From NCBI GenBank assembly GCA_000507305.1, contig DF239959.1, positions 84,982 through 148,981 of the forward strand: 64,000 nucleotides of DNA. The letters are read 5' to 3'. The notes beneath the pieces are model-generated. The model was not told the DNA's origin. It worked only from the letters and a program-made list of their open reading frames with translations, and did not search any database. The DNA comes from Breviolum minutum Mf 1.05b.01 (taxonomy: Eukaryota; Sar; Dinophyceae; Suessiales; Symbiodiniaceae). Shown here piece by piece: positions 21,961 to 32,999 of this stretch. Position 1 is the stretch's first letter; each line of letters opens with the position of its first letter. The position numbers and the translations under genes were made by a program.

Positions 21961-22950
21961 CTGACAAAGCAGCGCAAATGCCTATCTTTGAGGCACCTTC
22001 ACTGGAGATGGCTAAGGAAGCAAACAACACCATCTACAATGAAATTAAGAAACCCCCATATACAGCCTACATACTCTATATATGCTTTCAATCACATCTC
22101 TCTTCGGTCGGCTAGGAGTTCATAAGGAATTCCATCCAGCTAATGTGGAGGCCTCAAAATCCCTGTCACCTGTTCCATTTGCATTTTTGGGTGCTGATAG
22201 CTAGGCTCTCTAAGGCACTACGGCTTCTGGCATGGGTTGGTGACGGTTGTTGTCATCAGGGCCCCTCTCTTCACAAAACACCATCATGTCAAAGGCTTGG
22301 GGCCCCTACATTGACACGGTGCAGCCAGTCAAGGATGGATGCACGCTTGCTTGCCTCAGAAGCCCAATGCTGCAGCCCAAAAGCAAAGTCCGAACATGGA
22401 AACCAGCACTAAAAAAAGCCGGGTAAAATGCCATATCATTTTGTCCGACTTTGGTACAATTGGCATGTAGGAAGGTGCCCCGTCTGGAAATTCTTGCCCA
22501 TTTGTTCATGCCATGCAAACTTAAACGCACATTTGTTTGCTCTCATCTTCCATCTCTGAATCCAATCTCCGCCTCACCCCACCTCCACTCCACGTCACCA
22601 TCCATCCCCCCTTTCCAGGTTTCCCCAACACTCTGAGTTTGAAGGTCACATTTCTGGCTTCGAAGTCCCAGGTGAAAGGCTTAGCCATTCACCCACAGGG
22701 GCCTCAAAAAGGTGCGGCGTGGATGGATGGAGCGTGAGGACTAGCAACTCTCATGATTCATGTCATGGGAGATTGCGACTATCTGCGAAGATATGTAGGG
22801 GAAGAGACATGGCAGGTAGAGGTGCTGGGATTTTTAGTCTGTATAATAGAACCATCGCAAAAGTCAATGAATAAATAATTGCAGCATAAGCAATGTTGCT
22901 TCATGCGATCACTATTCAAAATCTACAGTAAAATGCGGGCTACGAACAAA

Positions 22951-23088
22951 AACATTCAGCTTCCCCCAGCTTGCCTTCAGGACTGGCGGGAGAGACTGCA
23001 AGCCCTCCCGGTGGGGTGAAACTTTCTGGACATGGGAATACTGCCTTTGCGCCTACCAAAAGTAAGGCGCCTGAGCCAAAATTGAGAG
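22951..23088. repeat. conserved block of the duplication with an SL-like 11-mer (copy 2)
   Basis: Counterpart of 13254-13386. The plus acceptor CCTTCAG and donor AAAA|GTAAGG are both kept. A 4-nt difference just after the acceptor shifts one frame relative to copy 1. The minus strand at 23072-23082 reads ATTTTGGCTCA, identical to copy 1. Confidence 0.4.
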
Positions 23089-23700
23089 GTCAACTCTTCA
23101 ACAACCAAAACTTTATGCCAAAAACAAACACATCAACCTGCAAGAACAAGAGTAATCTCCAATAAGGACATGCGATCAAATCTATTTTTTTTCTGAAAGG
23201 CCTACGAAACAAAGAGAAATTCTATGTGATTCTGATGGATTCCTTCGAAGGTTCACTGGTCTTCTTGGCAATCCCACCAGCACAACTAAAAAAATACTGC
23301 CATGTGCATGGTATCAACGTCTCCAAGTCAGTGAGCCCAATGCGGTCAAACCCTCTAAGCGCTTCCCATCTTTTCTTTCTTAAGACGTTTGGGTGAAACG
23401 ACTACAGTCTGAGAGATGGTGAAATGATAACACAGGAGCCCCGATTTCTCTCTATGGTACAAATGTTCATTAACATTGTGTAGTCACAAGCCTTTTGAGA
23501 AAGTGATATTCGATGCTATGGTATGATATTCAGTGGTACTCCGATATGACTTGATTTGTCCATATTTGTTGTGTATATTTGGCAAACAGGAGAATGGAGT
23601 TAAACAATAAATTCAAACCGTTTTTAGCTTCAAGGTTCGGTCATCAGCTCACCACTTCTCGGACGTCAAAGGTTCAAGGATGTCTTTGATTTCTTTGGAC

Positions 23701-23722
23701 GATGATGATGATGATGATGGTG
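23701..23722. repeat. GAT microsatellite (copy 2)
   Basis: A short GATGAT run at the site homologous to 14127-14177, shorter and more interrupted. Confidence 0.7.
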
Positions 23723-24811
23723 ATGATAATAATAATGATGCATCACTACTCACTAACAACCCCAAATATTGGCTCATATGATCTCAAGTTTGAGAATAAA
23801 ATATCTACTTCAGCATACGTTTCTTTGAACAGGTCAAAGAAATCCTGGAACCCTTGGCAACGCTCTCGTAAACCCATTCTGCTGGAACATCAAATCTCTT
23901 CCTCAGTGTTTGCTGCTTGGTGTGTGGCATTGAGTGGATCATCTCAGGTCCCATCACTGGACGCATCATCCAACCATGACACTTGAAGGGCTTCAATCCT
24001 ATATCAGCGTTTTGTCAAGTTATCCTAGCTGAAATCACAAGCAATTTAAGCACAAGACTTGCAAGCAATTAGAGATGTGATTAGGAACAACTGAAAAAGT
24101 CAATTGACCTGCTGACTAAATTTCCATACTTTCCAACCTCTATCCCACTTCACATTTCTCAAAACATCTACCCACAACCGCACCCTCCCCCAAAACAAGC
24201 AGAAACATCTGAGCCGACCATACTCCCTGGATGTTTTTGTAGATTTGTGTCATCAAACCACCAGTCCTCAGCTCAACAGCTTTATCTATGTTCCTTTGAT
24301 TTGGAGGAAGTTGGAGGTCTCCACCACTCCACCACTGGTGATGACATACTATACACAACCAAAAGATAACAGCACCCAAGGTTCCCATAAAATGTCAACC
24401 AAATGGAGAAAAAACAGGGATGCTTCAACAAAAACACAGCTGTCGCCGAAAGATCTGAGGCATTCTGAGCACCTGACACGCCACAACCTTTGCCAGCACC
24501 GACCTCAACAGAAATCACCAAGGGAAACGACCAAAAGATGAGGTTTCTCTTGAGATACGGCTAGCCAACGAAAAACATCACCTGTAGCAAGGTCAGCCTC
24601 ATTTTGATATTGAGATTTGGATCAACCACCAAGCCACTTGATTCAACATGATACATGGCAGAATCACTGCCAGGAACAGTCAGTATGTTCTACAGAATGT
24701 GCTGCTACTGTCCTGAAACCTATCCCCGGGAACAAAAACATAGAAATCACCTGGCTCACCGTGCATCCCCCACAACAACTGACCCAGGTCTTCATCCTTT
24801 TCCTTTCCAAC

Positions 24812-24871
24812 CCTTAAGGCCCACGGCAAACTTCTTGTTGTCCCACATTTTCTGGGCCTCAAGCAGATCTG
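24812..24871 (-). CDS. small duplicated exon (copy 2)
   Basis: After a TTCCCAG acceptor the block reads DLLEAQKMWDNKKFAVGLKG. The peptide is conserved with 15220-15268, but the GTAAGT donor of copy 1 is GTTGGA here. This copy may therefore be unspliced or use another site. Confidence 0.42.
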
Positions 24872-25370
24872 CTGGGAATTCACCATGTCTGAGTTCTCAA
24901 CTGCCGTGAGAGAAGAGTGAAGAAACAGAACTACACCGTATGCCATCACATGACCGAAGGAAAGGATTGATAACAATGTCAACCATGCAACCTAACCTCC
25001 AGCCTCCCACCTTCCTGGTATGTTTCTGAAACGATCTGCAGCAAGTTAAAACTGAGGACCCGAACCACCTGCTTGTTGTGCATGTCTGTATTCAACATCA
25101 ACCTTTGCAACCGGCGTTTTTGGAGGTCTTTCCAACTTAAAAAGTGGGACTACTATGCGACTGATTCCTAGAATGTTGCAACCAAGGTCAATGTTCCATG
25201 AAACCGAATTGGTTGGCCATGGTGCTGAGATTCCCCTACTTAGCGACCTCTTACACTCATGTAAAGGACCTGAATCCTCTAAATCTTTCCTATTCACTGC
25301 AATTGTAAAAGCCATACCAAAAACAAACAGTGGGTACCACCCCCCAACCACCATCTGTGCAATCTGACGT

Positions 25371-25422
25371 GGTGTAGGCCAGGCCGAACAAGACTTCATC
25401 GGGCGTGCGATAGGTTTGCCGC
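25371..25422 (-). CDS. duplicated exon (copy 2)
   Basis: After a TGTTAAG acceptor it reads RQTYRTPDEVLFGLAYT, homologous to 16067-16118 but without the stop. The 3' boundary is unclear. No family is recognised. Confidence 0.4.
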
Positions 25423-26084
25423 CTTAACAACCAGGAGGTTCTGGCGGGGCTAAATGACCTGGGGGAGCAAACACAGAAACAGCACCAAACAACCCAAACC
25501 ATAGAAAGTAATGCGCCGCATGCTGTATGCTTACATATTATTGAAATCAAATGAGAAACAATTGGTACCACTTTGGGAGACATCATGAGTTGATCATGGT
25601 TGATCATCTTGAGACATGCCATCTGACATCAAGTGACCATTTTTAGTGAGGACATCAATCAACCGTCCTGCGTGTCCTGTCACCGCTCTTGAGAAGTCGG
25701 ACTCTGCTTCAGGCAGCATTGATGCCTGGAAGCCTTATACAGAAACGTGACTTGGTGATTCAATTGACTTTTTGAGATTTTGCAGTTGCAGGACCAATAA
25801 CAGCATGCATGACGGCTTGATATGAAGTGGTTTTCAAGCACGTAAGCAGTACAGTACACGAGATTCTCTCACAAATATGAATGCCTAAAGTGCCCTGTGC
25901 CAGAACGTTCACAAGATTGGTGCCAACTTCCAAAAAATCCACGCCCAAAGTTCTGTCATCAAAAGGAAATCCTTCTATTTGTGTCTGGGCTCACAGCATG
26001 AAAGGAATGCAGAATCCGCCACCTGAGCACCATAAAAGTTGCAAAATCCACGTGGGGAGTCAATCAACCACCTAAGACCTATTG

Positions 26085-26240
26085 CTACAACCACCTGCCA
26101 TTAACAACAACCAACACCACCCCGTCAGCCTCACAGCACCAATGACCAACCACAAACCACCACCAGGTCACCAACAGTCCACGACAACAGCACCAACCAC
26201 CAACCACATGTGACCAACCACCAACCAACAGCTCCACTAG
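26085..26240. repeat. C/A-rich ACCAACC minisatellite
   Basis: Imperfect units of ACCAACCACC and CACCAACAAC run for about 150 nt, with almost no G or T on the plus strand. The strand asymmetry is striking; no function is implied. Confidence 0.6.
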
Positions 26241-26257
26241 TCACCAGGCTTCCTTAC

Positions 26258-26354
26258 CAAAGCTTCTGCAAAAGCTTCAATGACACGCTGCACAGGATCT
26301 GCTTCCAACTTGGACATACGGATGGCATTGGCGAAGAAGGAACGCATGGCTGAC
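26258..26354 (-). CDS. candidate internal exon, possibly Sec7 (ARF-GEF) domain
   Basis: A CATTCCCTCAG acceptor and a strong TTG|GTAAGG donor bound 97 nt. The frame chosen reads SAMRSFFANAIRM, then DPVQRVIEAFAEAL. This resembles the Sec7 helix pair with pattern LR-x-F-(...)-R-(...)-IDR-x-MEAFA, which acts in guanine-nucleotide exchange on ARF GTPases. The FRLPGEA core is not conserved, so the assignment is tentative. Another frame is also open, but this one has the better codon pattern. Confidence 0.42.
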
Positions 26355-26551
26355 CTGAGGGAATGGGGCAGGGGTAATGTGTTGGATATACATGGAAGGG
26401 TTAAGGATAAAAGCGCATTTGGGCATGTAGTCTGTCATTAAGTGAAAGTATCCTTGGGCAGCATGTTCTTGATTGACAGTGTCTCATCTGGAAATGACAG
26501 CAATGAAGAAAACATTACATATTCTAGGGCTTCCGGGCACAAAGAGGTTAC

Positions 26552-26633
26552 CATTGCTCTTATCATCCGCAGTGGAGGAGACTCCACCCAAACGACCCAG
26601 GATCCAATCCTTGGGAAATGACGACACACGTGT
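26552..26633 (-). CDS. candidate internal exon, unknown protein
   Basis: A CAACTGCAG acceptor and an AATG|GTAACC donor enclose 82 nt reading TRVSSFPKDWILGRLGGVSS. It lies just upstream of 26258-26354 on the same strand. Joining the two directly would put the latter in a different frame from the one I prefer, so they may not be adjacent exons. Confidence 0.42.
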
Positions 26634-27206
26634 CTGCAGTTGTTCATCGATTGTATTCCCTTCCATTTGAGTGTAAATATAACATAGTATGTAGATACAT
26701 GATACAATCATTGCAACACATATCTGTACAAAAATAAGCCAATGTCTGCTGACAATACATATCATTTGATCCTATATCTACTATTTTTGATATGAAACAA
26801 ATTACCAAGTACATCCATTCATTCAAATCATGCTTGTTTGTTTACCAAACAAGCAGGTACGGTTCCTATCCACCCTTCCTTAAGGTTCCCGGCCGTACGG
26901 CTCATTCGCCTTCGTGACCTTTCAAATGGGAGCGGCTGAGTGTCATGGTATCCTACAGTAACAATCACAAGACACGTAAGTGCTATTTTGGTTACAGTAA
27001 TGAGTCCCAAAAAACTCAGCAGTATCAAACAACAAAAAACTACAATCCATGGCAAATAAGTAAACTTAAATAGCAAAAACACTAAAAATAATCATCAATC
27101 AATCAAACAGATTTGCATAATTACATCATAATTGCACTTTCTTCCACCCCACCCAAAAAATAACCTCCGACTTCACCTCCCTTCCCCCATTTTTTTCTAC
27201 ACCGAG

Positions 27207-27307
27207 CTGCTGCGACCGCGTGCGCCGTGACGCGTCCGAGGCGGTGGTCGTTGGTCCCTGGGAGCCGCTGCGGGAAGACCTCAGCAGCCGTCGAAGTCGT
27301 GACGGAG
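27207..27307 (+). CDS. candidate internal exon in a GC-rich island
   Basis: A TTTTTTTCTACACCGAG acceptor and a strong GAG|GTAGGT donor bound 101 nt of very GC-rich sequence in AT-rich surroundings. The best frame reads CCDRVRRDASEAVVVGPWEP and has high third-position GC; a second frame is also open. Unknown family. Confidence 0.38.
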
Positions 27308-27408
27308 GTAGGTTGGTCATGGAGGTTTTGTTCACCTAAAAACCAGGTTATTTACCATAAAACCTCTAAACATGTAGGTTGTGGGGGTTTATGGTAGGTA
27401 TGATATCT

Positions 27409-27480
27409 AATTGGTGGTTGAACCAACCCCATTGAAAAATTGTTGTCAAAATGGGAATCTTCCCCAAATAGGGATTGAAA
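27409..27480. repeat. dispersed repeat, GGTTGAACCAACCCC family (copy 1)
   Basis: Shares GGTGGTTGAACCAACCCCA, then TGAAAAAT, GTCAAAATGGG and CTTCCCC in order with 53321-53401, and more weakly with 52961-53031. Confidence 0.6.
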
Positions 27481-27489
27481 AATATTTGA

Positions 27490-29200
27490 AAACACAACCC
27501 AGATATAGATATGATATAAGTTCTGGCCAGTTGTAGCTTTATAGAATCAATCGTAAGAAAGGTTATATATGTTTGATAGTCTGGGATTGGGTGAAAAAAG
27601 CTGCAGGATCAAGTGCTGTTGTAAAATCAGTTTCAGCTTTGGTCACTCATGAATTCAAGAAATTAAATGTCGTATTTTAAGAAGTTGTTGAAACATTTGG
27701 TTCTGTATCTTTATGTTGCAATGGCATTGCAATGGCTAAACAAAACTCACGACGTACAAAAAGCTCCCGAGCAAAAAAAATGACGAAATCTGAGGTTTCC
27801 CAGCTGTCTACTGCCAGGTGAACTAGCAGCGCTCTCCTGTTAGCCAAGCAAAGTCACCAAGGATTTACGTTTTGGGTTGTCTTGTGTATGAGCAGTGAAC
27901 CTAGTAAAATCCTGACATTTAATGTAGGTGTGGTCTCATCAGAAGTACATTTGGAAGCAAAGCAAATCCAAGAAAATGGACAACAAATGGTGTTGCACCA
28001 TGAAACGGTTTTTTTCTGAGAAAATGTTGCAATGAGTTTGCGCCAACCTGCTACAATTCCAAATTTGAATGGAAGATTTACATGACCAATCTTTGCCAAG
28101 GAACTATGGTAACAGGGTCACTCATGAATACCCTCCACTTACGAGGAACTACAGGTAGAATCATCTTAACCCCCACTTTCCCCCATGAGTGTCTCATGTC
28201 CACCTTAAGCAAAGCTAGAAATTCGTTGACCTTCCCCAACTATCAATACCAACTGGGCTCCTCTGGAATCTCCAAGGTACTCCTCCACTCCATTCGCCTC
28301 AGGGAACGTGGCAAAAGGTTCCAAAACAAATAGGAACTTGATGACAATATGACAATATGACATTTTACCCCTGAAGATTAGCATGGACAAAATGATCTTC
28401 CAAAATTCCATTTTTGGGATTCCATGTTTGTTTTTACAGGGTGTAGACCTACATGATCATGTAAGCTACACCCTATTTTTAGCAAGAATCTTCAAATTGA
28501 ACTACACCTCTTCTATTTCTATACTGCTTTTTACATCACTCCGAAACAAAACCAACAACAAACCACACATCCCCACTGGCACTGCCCCCTTCAAAGAGTG
28601 GTCTGGGAAGCTGTGCCATTCGGATTCCCACAACTTGGTATAAGCCTGACCACGACGTGGGAATCATCGAGAGGTGTAAGGCACACGTGGTGTCTTACGT
28701 GAAAAACGGATGACAACTTGGAGATGAAGTTGGCTCATACCAAAAAGCATGATGACAAGGTCGAATGCCAAGAAAGCAATCTGTTCACATCGAAATGTTC
28801 ATGAGATTTGTGGGTTTGCAAAGGCATGTTGTTCCTCTCTCCCTCTTTCTCCCTACATACCTGGCATCCAAAGATTCAAGTCACCATCACAAATGACCGT
28901 GAATGAAAGCCTTAAGGAGTTCCTTGCAATGTGGCTTTGGACTACCTGAAACACGGAAGGTGAGAGAAACAAGCAAAGCGATTCAATCAAGTTGTTGTAT
29001 GGAACAATATATATATATATTATATGTGTGTGTAATGTGCTAATTTTGCTTGCTTTTGATAAATTTGGAAGGACTCAACAGGACACAAAACGGGTCTACT
29101 TAAGACTGGTTCTGATTGTTGGTCGAAACACACACGCATGCAGAACTGACACAGGATTGTTCCAAAGCATGTCAGTTTCTTCAGAATAAACAGATTTGAA
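27490..29200. other. no gene recognised
   Basis: Mostly AT-rich. Short open segments lack splice context. A TA/TG microsatellite lies at about 29008-29036. Confidence 0.45.
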
Positions 29201-29207
29201 CAGGACA

Positions 29208-29324
29208 CTATCTTCCAACATCCTGATAAAATTCTACAACATCTCTGGAGCAGGTCTTTATCCCAACCACACCCAAAAAGAAACTCAATGTCACGACTGT
29301 TTCCGAGGCCGCAGCTAAGGAAAC
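29208..29324 (-). CDS. candidate terminal exon, hydrophobic segment
   Basis: An AATCTTGCAG acceptor leads into 39 codons ending in TAG. The translation starts VSLAAASETVVTLSFFLGVV, a likely membrane or buried strand, and ends VVEFYQDVGR. Codon choice is coding-like. Unknown family. Confidence 0.42.
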   Translation of the reverse strand, partial: VSLAAASETVVTLSFFLGVVGIKTCSRDVVEFYQDVGR

Positions 29325-30088
29325 CTGCAAGATTCTTGCGATCCACCTGACATCAATGACAACTGGGCTTGCTAGTCATGGTTTTGATATGAAAGTGAGG
29401 GAGGGTGATCAGCATTGAGAAGGCATATGATAGTACCATCTCCAAACAACATCAGGGTAAAGTGCATACATGAAAAAACAACAACAACGAATGTTGTTTG
29501 GATCGAAAAGATCCACATGAATTCATCATCAGCATCTTTTGATCCCTATGTCCTATGCCATTCAAATTTATATCACCACCAGCACATCCACATCCACTAT
29601 AAGTTCCAATTGTTTGGGGGATGCTATGATCATCCACGTCCTTCATCAACTCCCCCAAGGCTGGTACCAAAGAAGCTTGGGATGCTCTCAGGTAGATCCA
29701 GGCCTTGGTTGACCATCCAACACCAGAGGATATGATATCAATTGGAGAAGCAGTTGGATAATGATACTGGTATCAAATCAATATGATGTCATATGATATG
29801 AAATCCGCTCAAGTGGAAGTTATTTTTTTCTTGCTCCAGTTGCACGGGATACTGGTGCAAGGCACTGTTGTGTACAAAGGCCTGGTTAGGCCACTAGAGC
29901 ACAAGCAATCGAAAGATTTGGTGGAGTTCACCTGCTTTTTATCCTATCCGGACAATTGGCAGCTCCAAGCAAGCAATGATTACATCATATGCTGTATCTG
30001 GAAAAACCTCGATACTTGGCTCTCACAACTTCTCGGCTGATTTTTGGACGATGTCTGTTGGCCTATTTGTTTCACCTCATCTCTGACT

Positions 30089-31600
30089 CTAAGATCTTGG
30101 GATAAAATTTACCCTTGGGATAGGATCTGGTGATTTGAAGGTTGTCATCTTTACATCCCAAGTTTGCCCAGGAGGCAGTTCCAAATCAAAGTTCGCAACA
30201 AACTTTGCCATCAAAGTCATGATCTCCATGTCTGCCAGGCGTGCTCCCAAGCACATGCGAGCCCCAAAGCTGAAGGGCGTTCCCAGGAATTTGTGGTCTA
30301 ACAACGACCCCAATGAGTCACCTTTTCGCTGTTCAACCGCATCAGGGAGAAAACGCTCTGGCTGGTAGAGTTCTGGGTTGTTGACAATTGCTGGGTCATT
30401 TTGCAAACCTTCAATTGACATGATGATCCTGGTACCTGCTGGAACATTGTAGTCACAGAGAGTTACATCTTGCTCCAAAAATCGTACGGCAAAAAGTGGA
30501 CCAGGTGGAGTATGTCGGTGGGTCTCTCTCATCACAGCTTTCAAATAAGGCATCTGCGAAAGCTTGTCACGGGTGAAGTGAGCTGAAGGACCAAGCACCT
30601 CGTGCACCTCCTCCCTCAGGCGTTGCTGCGCTTCAGGGAAGGAAGCCAGCTTCAGCATGTTCCACAAGAGGATGTGATAGGTTGTGTCAACCCCAGCCAA
30701 CGCAATGGCCTGCACTTCTGAGAGAAACTTCTCAGGCTCGATGAGATTTTGTCGCGAAGCACGCACAACATAGGGCAAATCTTCATTAGGACCCTCAAAG
30801 TCCTTGTAGGCCTCAAGGCAATCACCGACCAACTTCACAGTAGCCTCATGAATTTTCACCAATTCGCTTTCATAGGCTCGATACGATGATGAGGCTTCGG
30901 GCCAGATCTTCAAATATGGTTGAAAGAGCAACTTGACAGTGAGATTTGATATATGCATTGCTCCCTGAATCCAAGCTTGGCTTTCTTCACTGGCAGATCC
31001 GTCACTCATTCCAGCACTTTTGCCAAACATAGCTGCAGTGAAGACATCGGCAATGGCATTCACCATAGTTTTGTGAAAATCCACTTCTTCACCAGCTTTG
31101 ACTTTAGCTTTAACGCTTGTCATGACAGTCTCTGCAGCATTTGTGACGGGCAGGCAATAAGATGAAGCTGCAGCCACATTGAAAATGTCTTTCTGCAAGG
31201 CCTGCCTGGCTTTGTGCCAGGCCTCACCCTGAAGGGAAATTCCTGAGGGCGGTATGCCAGTCTTGGCGTTCGCGCGCTCAAAAATCCAATTGCCATCTTG
31301 TAGAATCGAATGGGGATATTTACCTTCAAGCTGAAAGACCTTTCGAAACTCACGAGGATCATAAACTATGACGGTTGGCTCACCTGCAATAGTTCCATCC
31401 ACTATCACACCATAGGTTTTGTACATATCTCTGTAGTAGTCACCAAGTTGGCTGAAACCATAGGACATCATGGTTGGCATAGCTCCAAGCACTGGCCATT
31501 TTGGGCCCGGAAGTTCAGAGAAAGGCAGCACCTTGGAGCCATCAAAACCAGCACGGAGGGCAAGGGCGGCCCTTGTTCTCCTTGCGGTCACTGCCTTCAT
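30089..31600 (-). CDS. cytochrome P450, mitochondrial-clan type
   Basis: 503 residues with no intron, the usual P450 length. P450s are heme monooxygenases that insert oxygen into organic substrates; the substrate is unknown. Visible motifs are the proline-rich hinge LPGPKWPVLG at 30-39, I-helix AGVDTT at 302-307 with the oxygen-activating acid/Thr pair, and ExxR as ETHR at 359-362. PERF is at 414-417 and the heme loop FSFGARMCLG at 443-452 has its ligand at Cys450. The start MKAVTARRTRAALALRAGF is basic and lacks acids, like a mitochondrial presequence, and there is no hydrophobic anchor as in microsomal P450s. LGDYYRDMYKTYG also fits the mitochondrial clan. It stands alone with no obvious pathway partner. 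The sequence just upstream of the ATG contains CGTAGCCAT. Confidence 0.9.
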   Translation of the reverse strand: MKAVTARRTRAALALRAGFDGSKVLPFSELPGPKWPVLGAMPTMMSYGFSQLGDYYRDMYKTYGVIVDGTIAGEPTVIVYDPREFRKVFQLEGKYPHSILQDGNWIFERANAKTGIPPSGISLQGEAWHKARQALQKDIFNVAAASSYCLPVTNAAETVMTSVKAKVKAGEEVDFHKTMVNAIADVFTAAMFGKSAGMSDGSASEESQAWIQGAMHISNLTVKLLFQPYLKIWPEASSSYRAYESELVKIHEATVKLVGDCLEAYKDFEGPNEDLPYVVRASRQNLIEPEKFLSEVQAIALAGVDTTYHILLWNMLKLASFPEAQQRLREEVHEVLGPSAHFTRDKLSQMPYLKAVMRETHRHTPPGPLFAVRFLEQDVTLCDYNVPAGTRIIMSIEGLQNDPAIVNNPELYQPERFLPDAVEQRKGDSLGSLLDHKFLGTPFSFGARMCLGARLADMEIMTLMAKFVANFDLELPPGQTWDVKMTTFKSPDPIPRVNFIPRS

Positions 31601-31619
31601 TGGATGGCTACGAGTGAAT

Positions 31620-32700
31620 GGAAAGCCCCGACAGGTGAAACGGTGAAATTACTCAACCTGCCGAGCTTGAACTTGAGCCAAAATGAAGTGAAGGTTACCC
31701 TTAAGCCTTGAACACTTTTGGGTAAATCCTTTATTTCGACGATGTTCTCAAGTCCAGCAGTTGGTTGGATTGGGATTGTGGCAACAAAGTTGTTTTCAGG
31801 CTTTGTATGCCATGAGTACGACAAGTCTTGTGGGAATATGCTGCTGCTATTCGCTTCGCAAACATCGCAAACCTGTTTCTAATCTAATCAAACTTACATC
31901 AATCAATGCTTACCATCAACTCCCAAACATTCAATCCAATGTATATATATTCAAAACATCCAGGGCGTACCCACCAACTCCCAGTCACCACGTCACCACG
32001 CCCTCCCACTACCACCATCCACCCGTGGACCACATCACCGAGTTCTCTTACACGTTCTTCCACCGTCAACTCCAGATCAGGGCATGCTTCAGGCCTAAAG
32101 AGAGGATGTGGAACGAGTGGGCATGACACCCACATTGAAACCAACATCTTCCAACTTCCATTTTTCAGGTGCCACTCTTGAAAAATTATACATTCCCTTG
32201 AACTAACAGCTGAACTCCAAATCATAATCATCATCTCAACCAAACTTTCCAAATTTTGAAGTTCCGTTGAGCTGTTCCGTTGTCTGCTAGAAGGCGACGT
32301 GATCGTTGCAGTTGGAAGTTTCTCAACCTCGGCGGAGAAACTAAAGTTTCGAACCCCAAGATGAGGCACCAATTGGCATGACTGAAACGACAAACTGCTT
32401 GGAACTCAAGTGGAATTGGAATAGGGGATGTATAAGTGGAAGAGTGCAAAATATCAATGTCACTTATTCATTCTTATTCACACTAGTTTACCTAACACTT
32501 TCCGGGGGCAGTTTTGACCGTCTTGACCCCTCTCATATCATGAAAGTGGTGACATTGAAGGTTGTCGCCCAAAAAATAGTCATCGCCCATCACCGCATCT
32601 TCCCACAATTCTCTCTTCTATCATGTCTCTACTGCACTACACCCATCATGTCTTAACCGTTTTCTCTTACCTCAAACTTGCTTAAACACTTGCTTAAACT
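31620..32700. other. no gene recognised
   Basis: Upstream flank of the P450. Open segments on both strands between 31.9 and 32.4 kb overlap one another and lack codon bias. No clear promoter motif was identified. Confidence 0.4.
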
Positions 32701-32736
32701 AAACTCTACCACTATTCATCCCACGCCATCTGCCAG

Positions 32737-32854
32737 GACCCCCTGTGAAACCACCATGCATTTTTCTACCCTCACGTTGGATTCGGTGGTGGCACCGAGG
32801 GTGGTCCGCCGCCCACGCACTCGTGGCCACAATGACTACAATGATGCGGCATGA
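32737..32854 (+). CDS. candidate terminal exon, basic C-terminus
   Basis: A CATCTGCCAG acceptor opens a frame running to TGA. The last residues include TLDSVVAPRVVRRPRTRGHN. The codons are strongly GC-rich at third positions. An internal ATG at 32756 would also give a 32-residue ORF. Unknown family. Confidence 0.42.
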
Positions 32855-32895
32855 GCACGGGAACGTAAACCACCTATACCATTGGGATGAATGTA

Positions 32896-32984
32896 GGGTA
32901 TATTTACCAACATTTAGGTGATTTTGATGGTAAATGTAGGTAACAAAAACATCAAAATCAACTAAATGTAGGTAGATTATATAC
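32896..32984. repeat. short palindromic element (TTTACC-ACATTTAGGTGATTTT family)
   Basis: The left arm TTTACCAACATTTAGGTGAT pairs with the right arm ATCAACTAAATGTAGGTAGA around a short centre. The same stem occurs at 61385-61432. It is probably a tiny MITE or its stem. Confidence 0.6.
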
Positions 32985-32999
32985 CATACGTTGATCTGC

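Larger units (their letters stand above)
19609..25500. repeat. copy 2 of a diverged tandem segmental duplication
   Basis: The same ordered blocks as in 8459-16190, in the same orientation. This copy lacks the fold-back element and is shorter overall. The divergence mixes substitutions with many indels, so the event is not recent. Confidence 0.8.

Noticed and set aside
23702-23986. Reading frame beginning with a run of methionines
   Set aside because: Same microsatellite in copy 2; no codon bias downstream.
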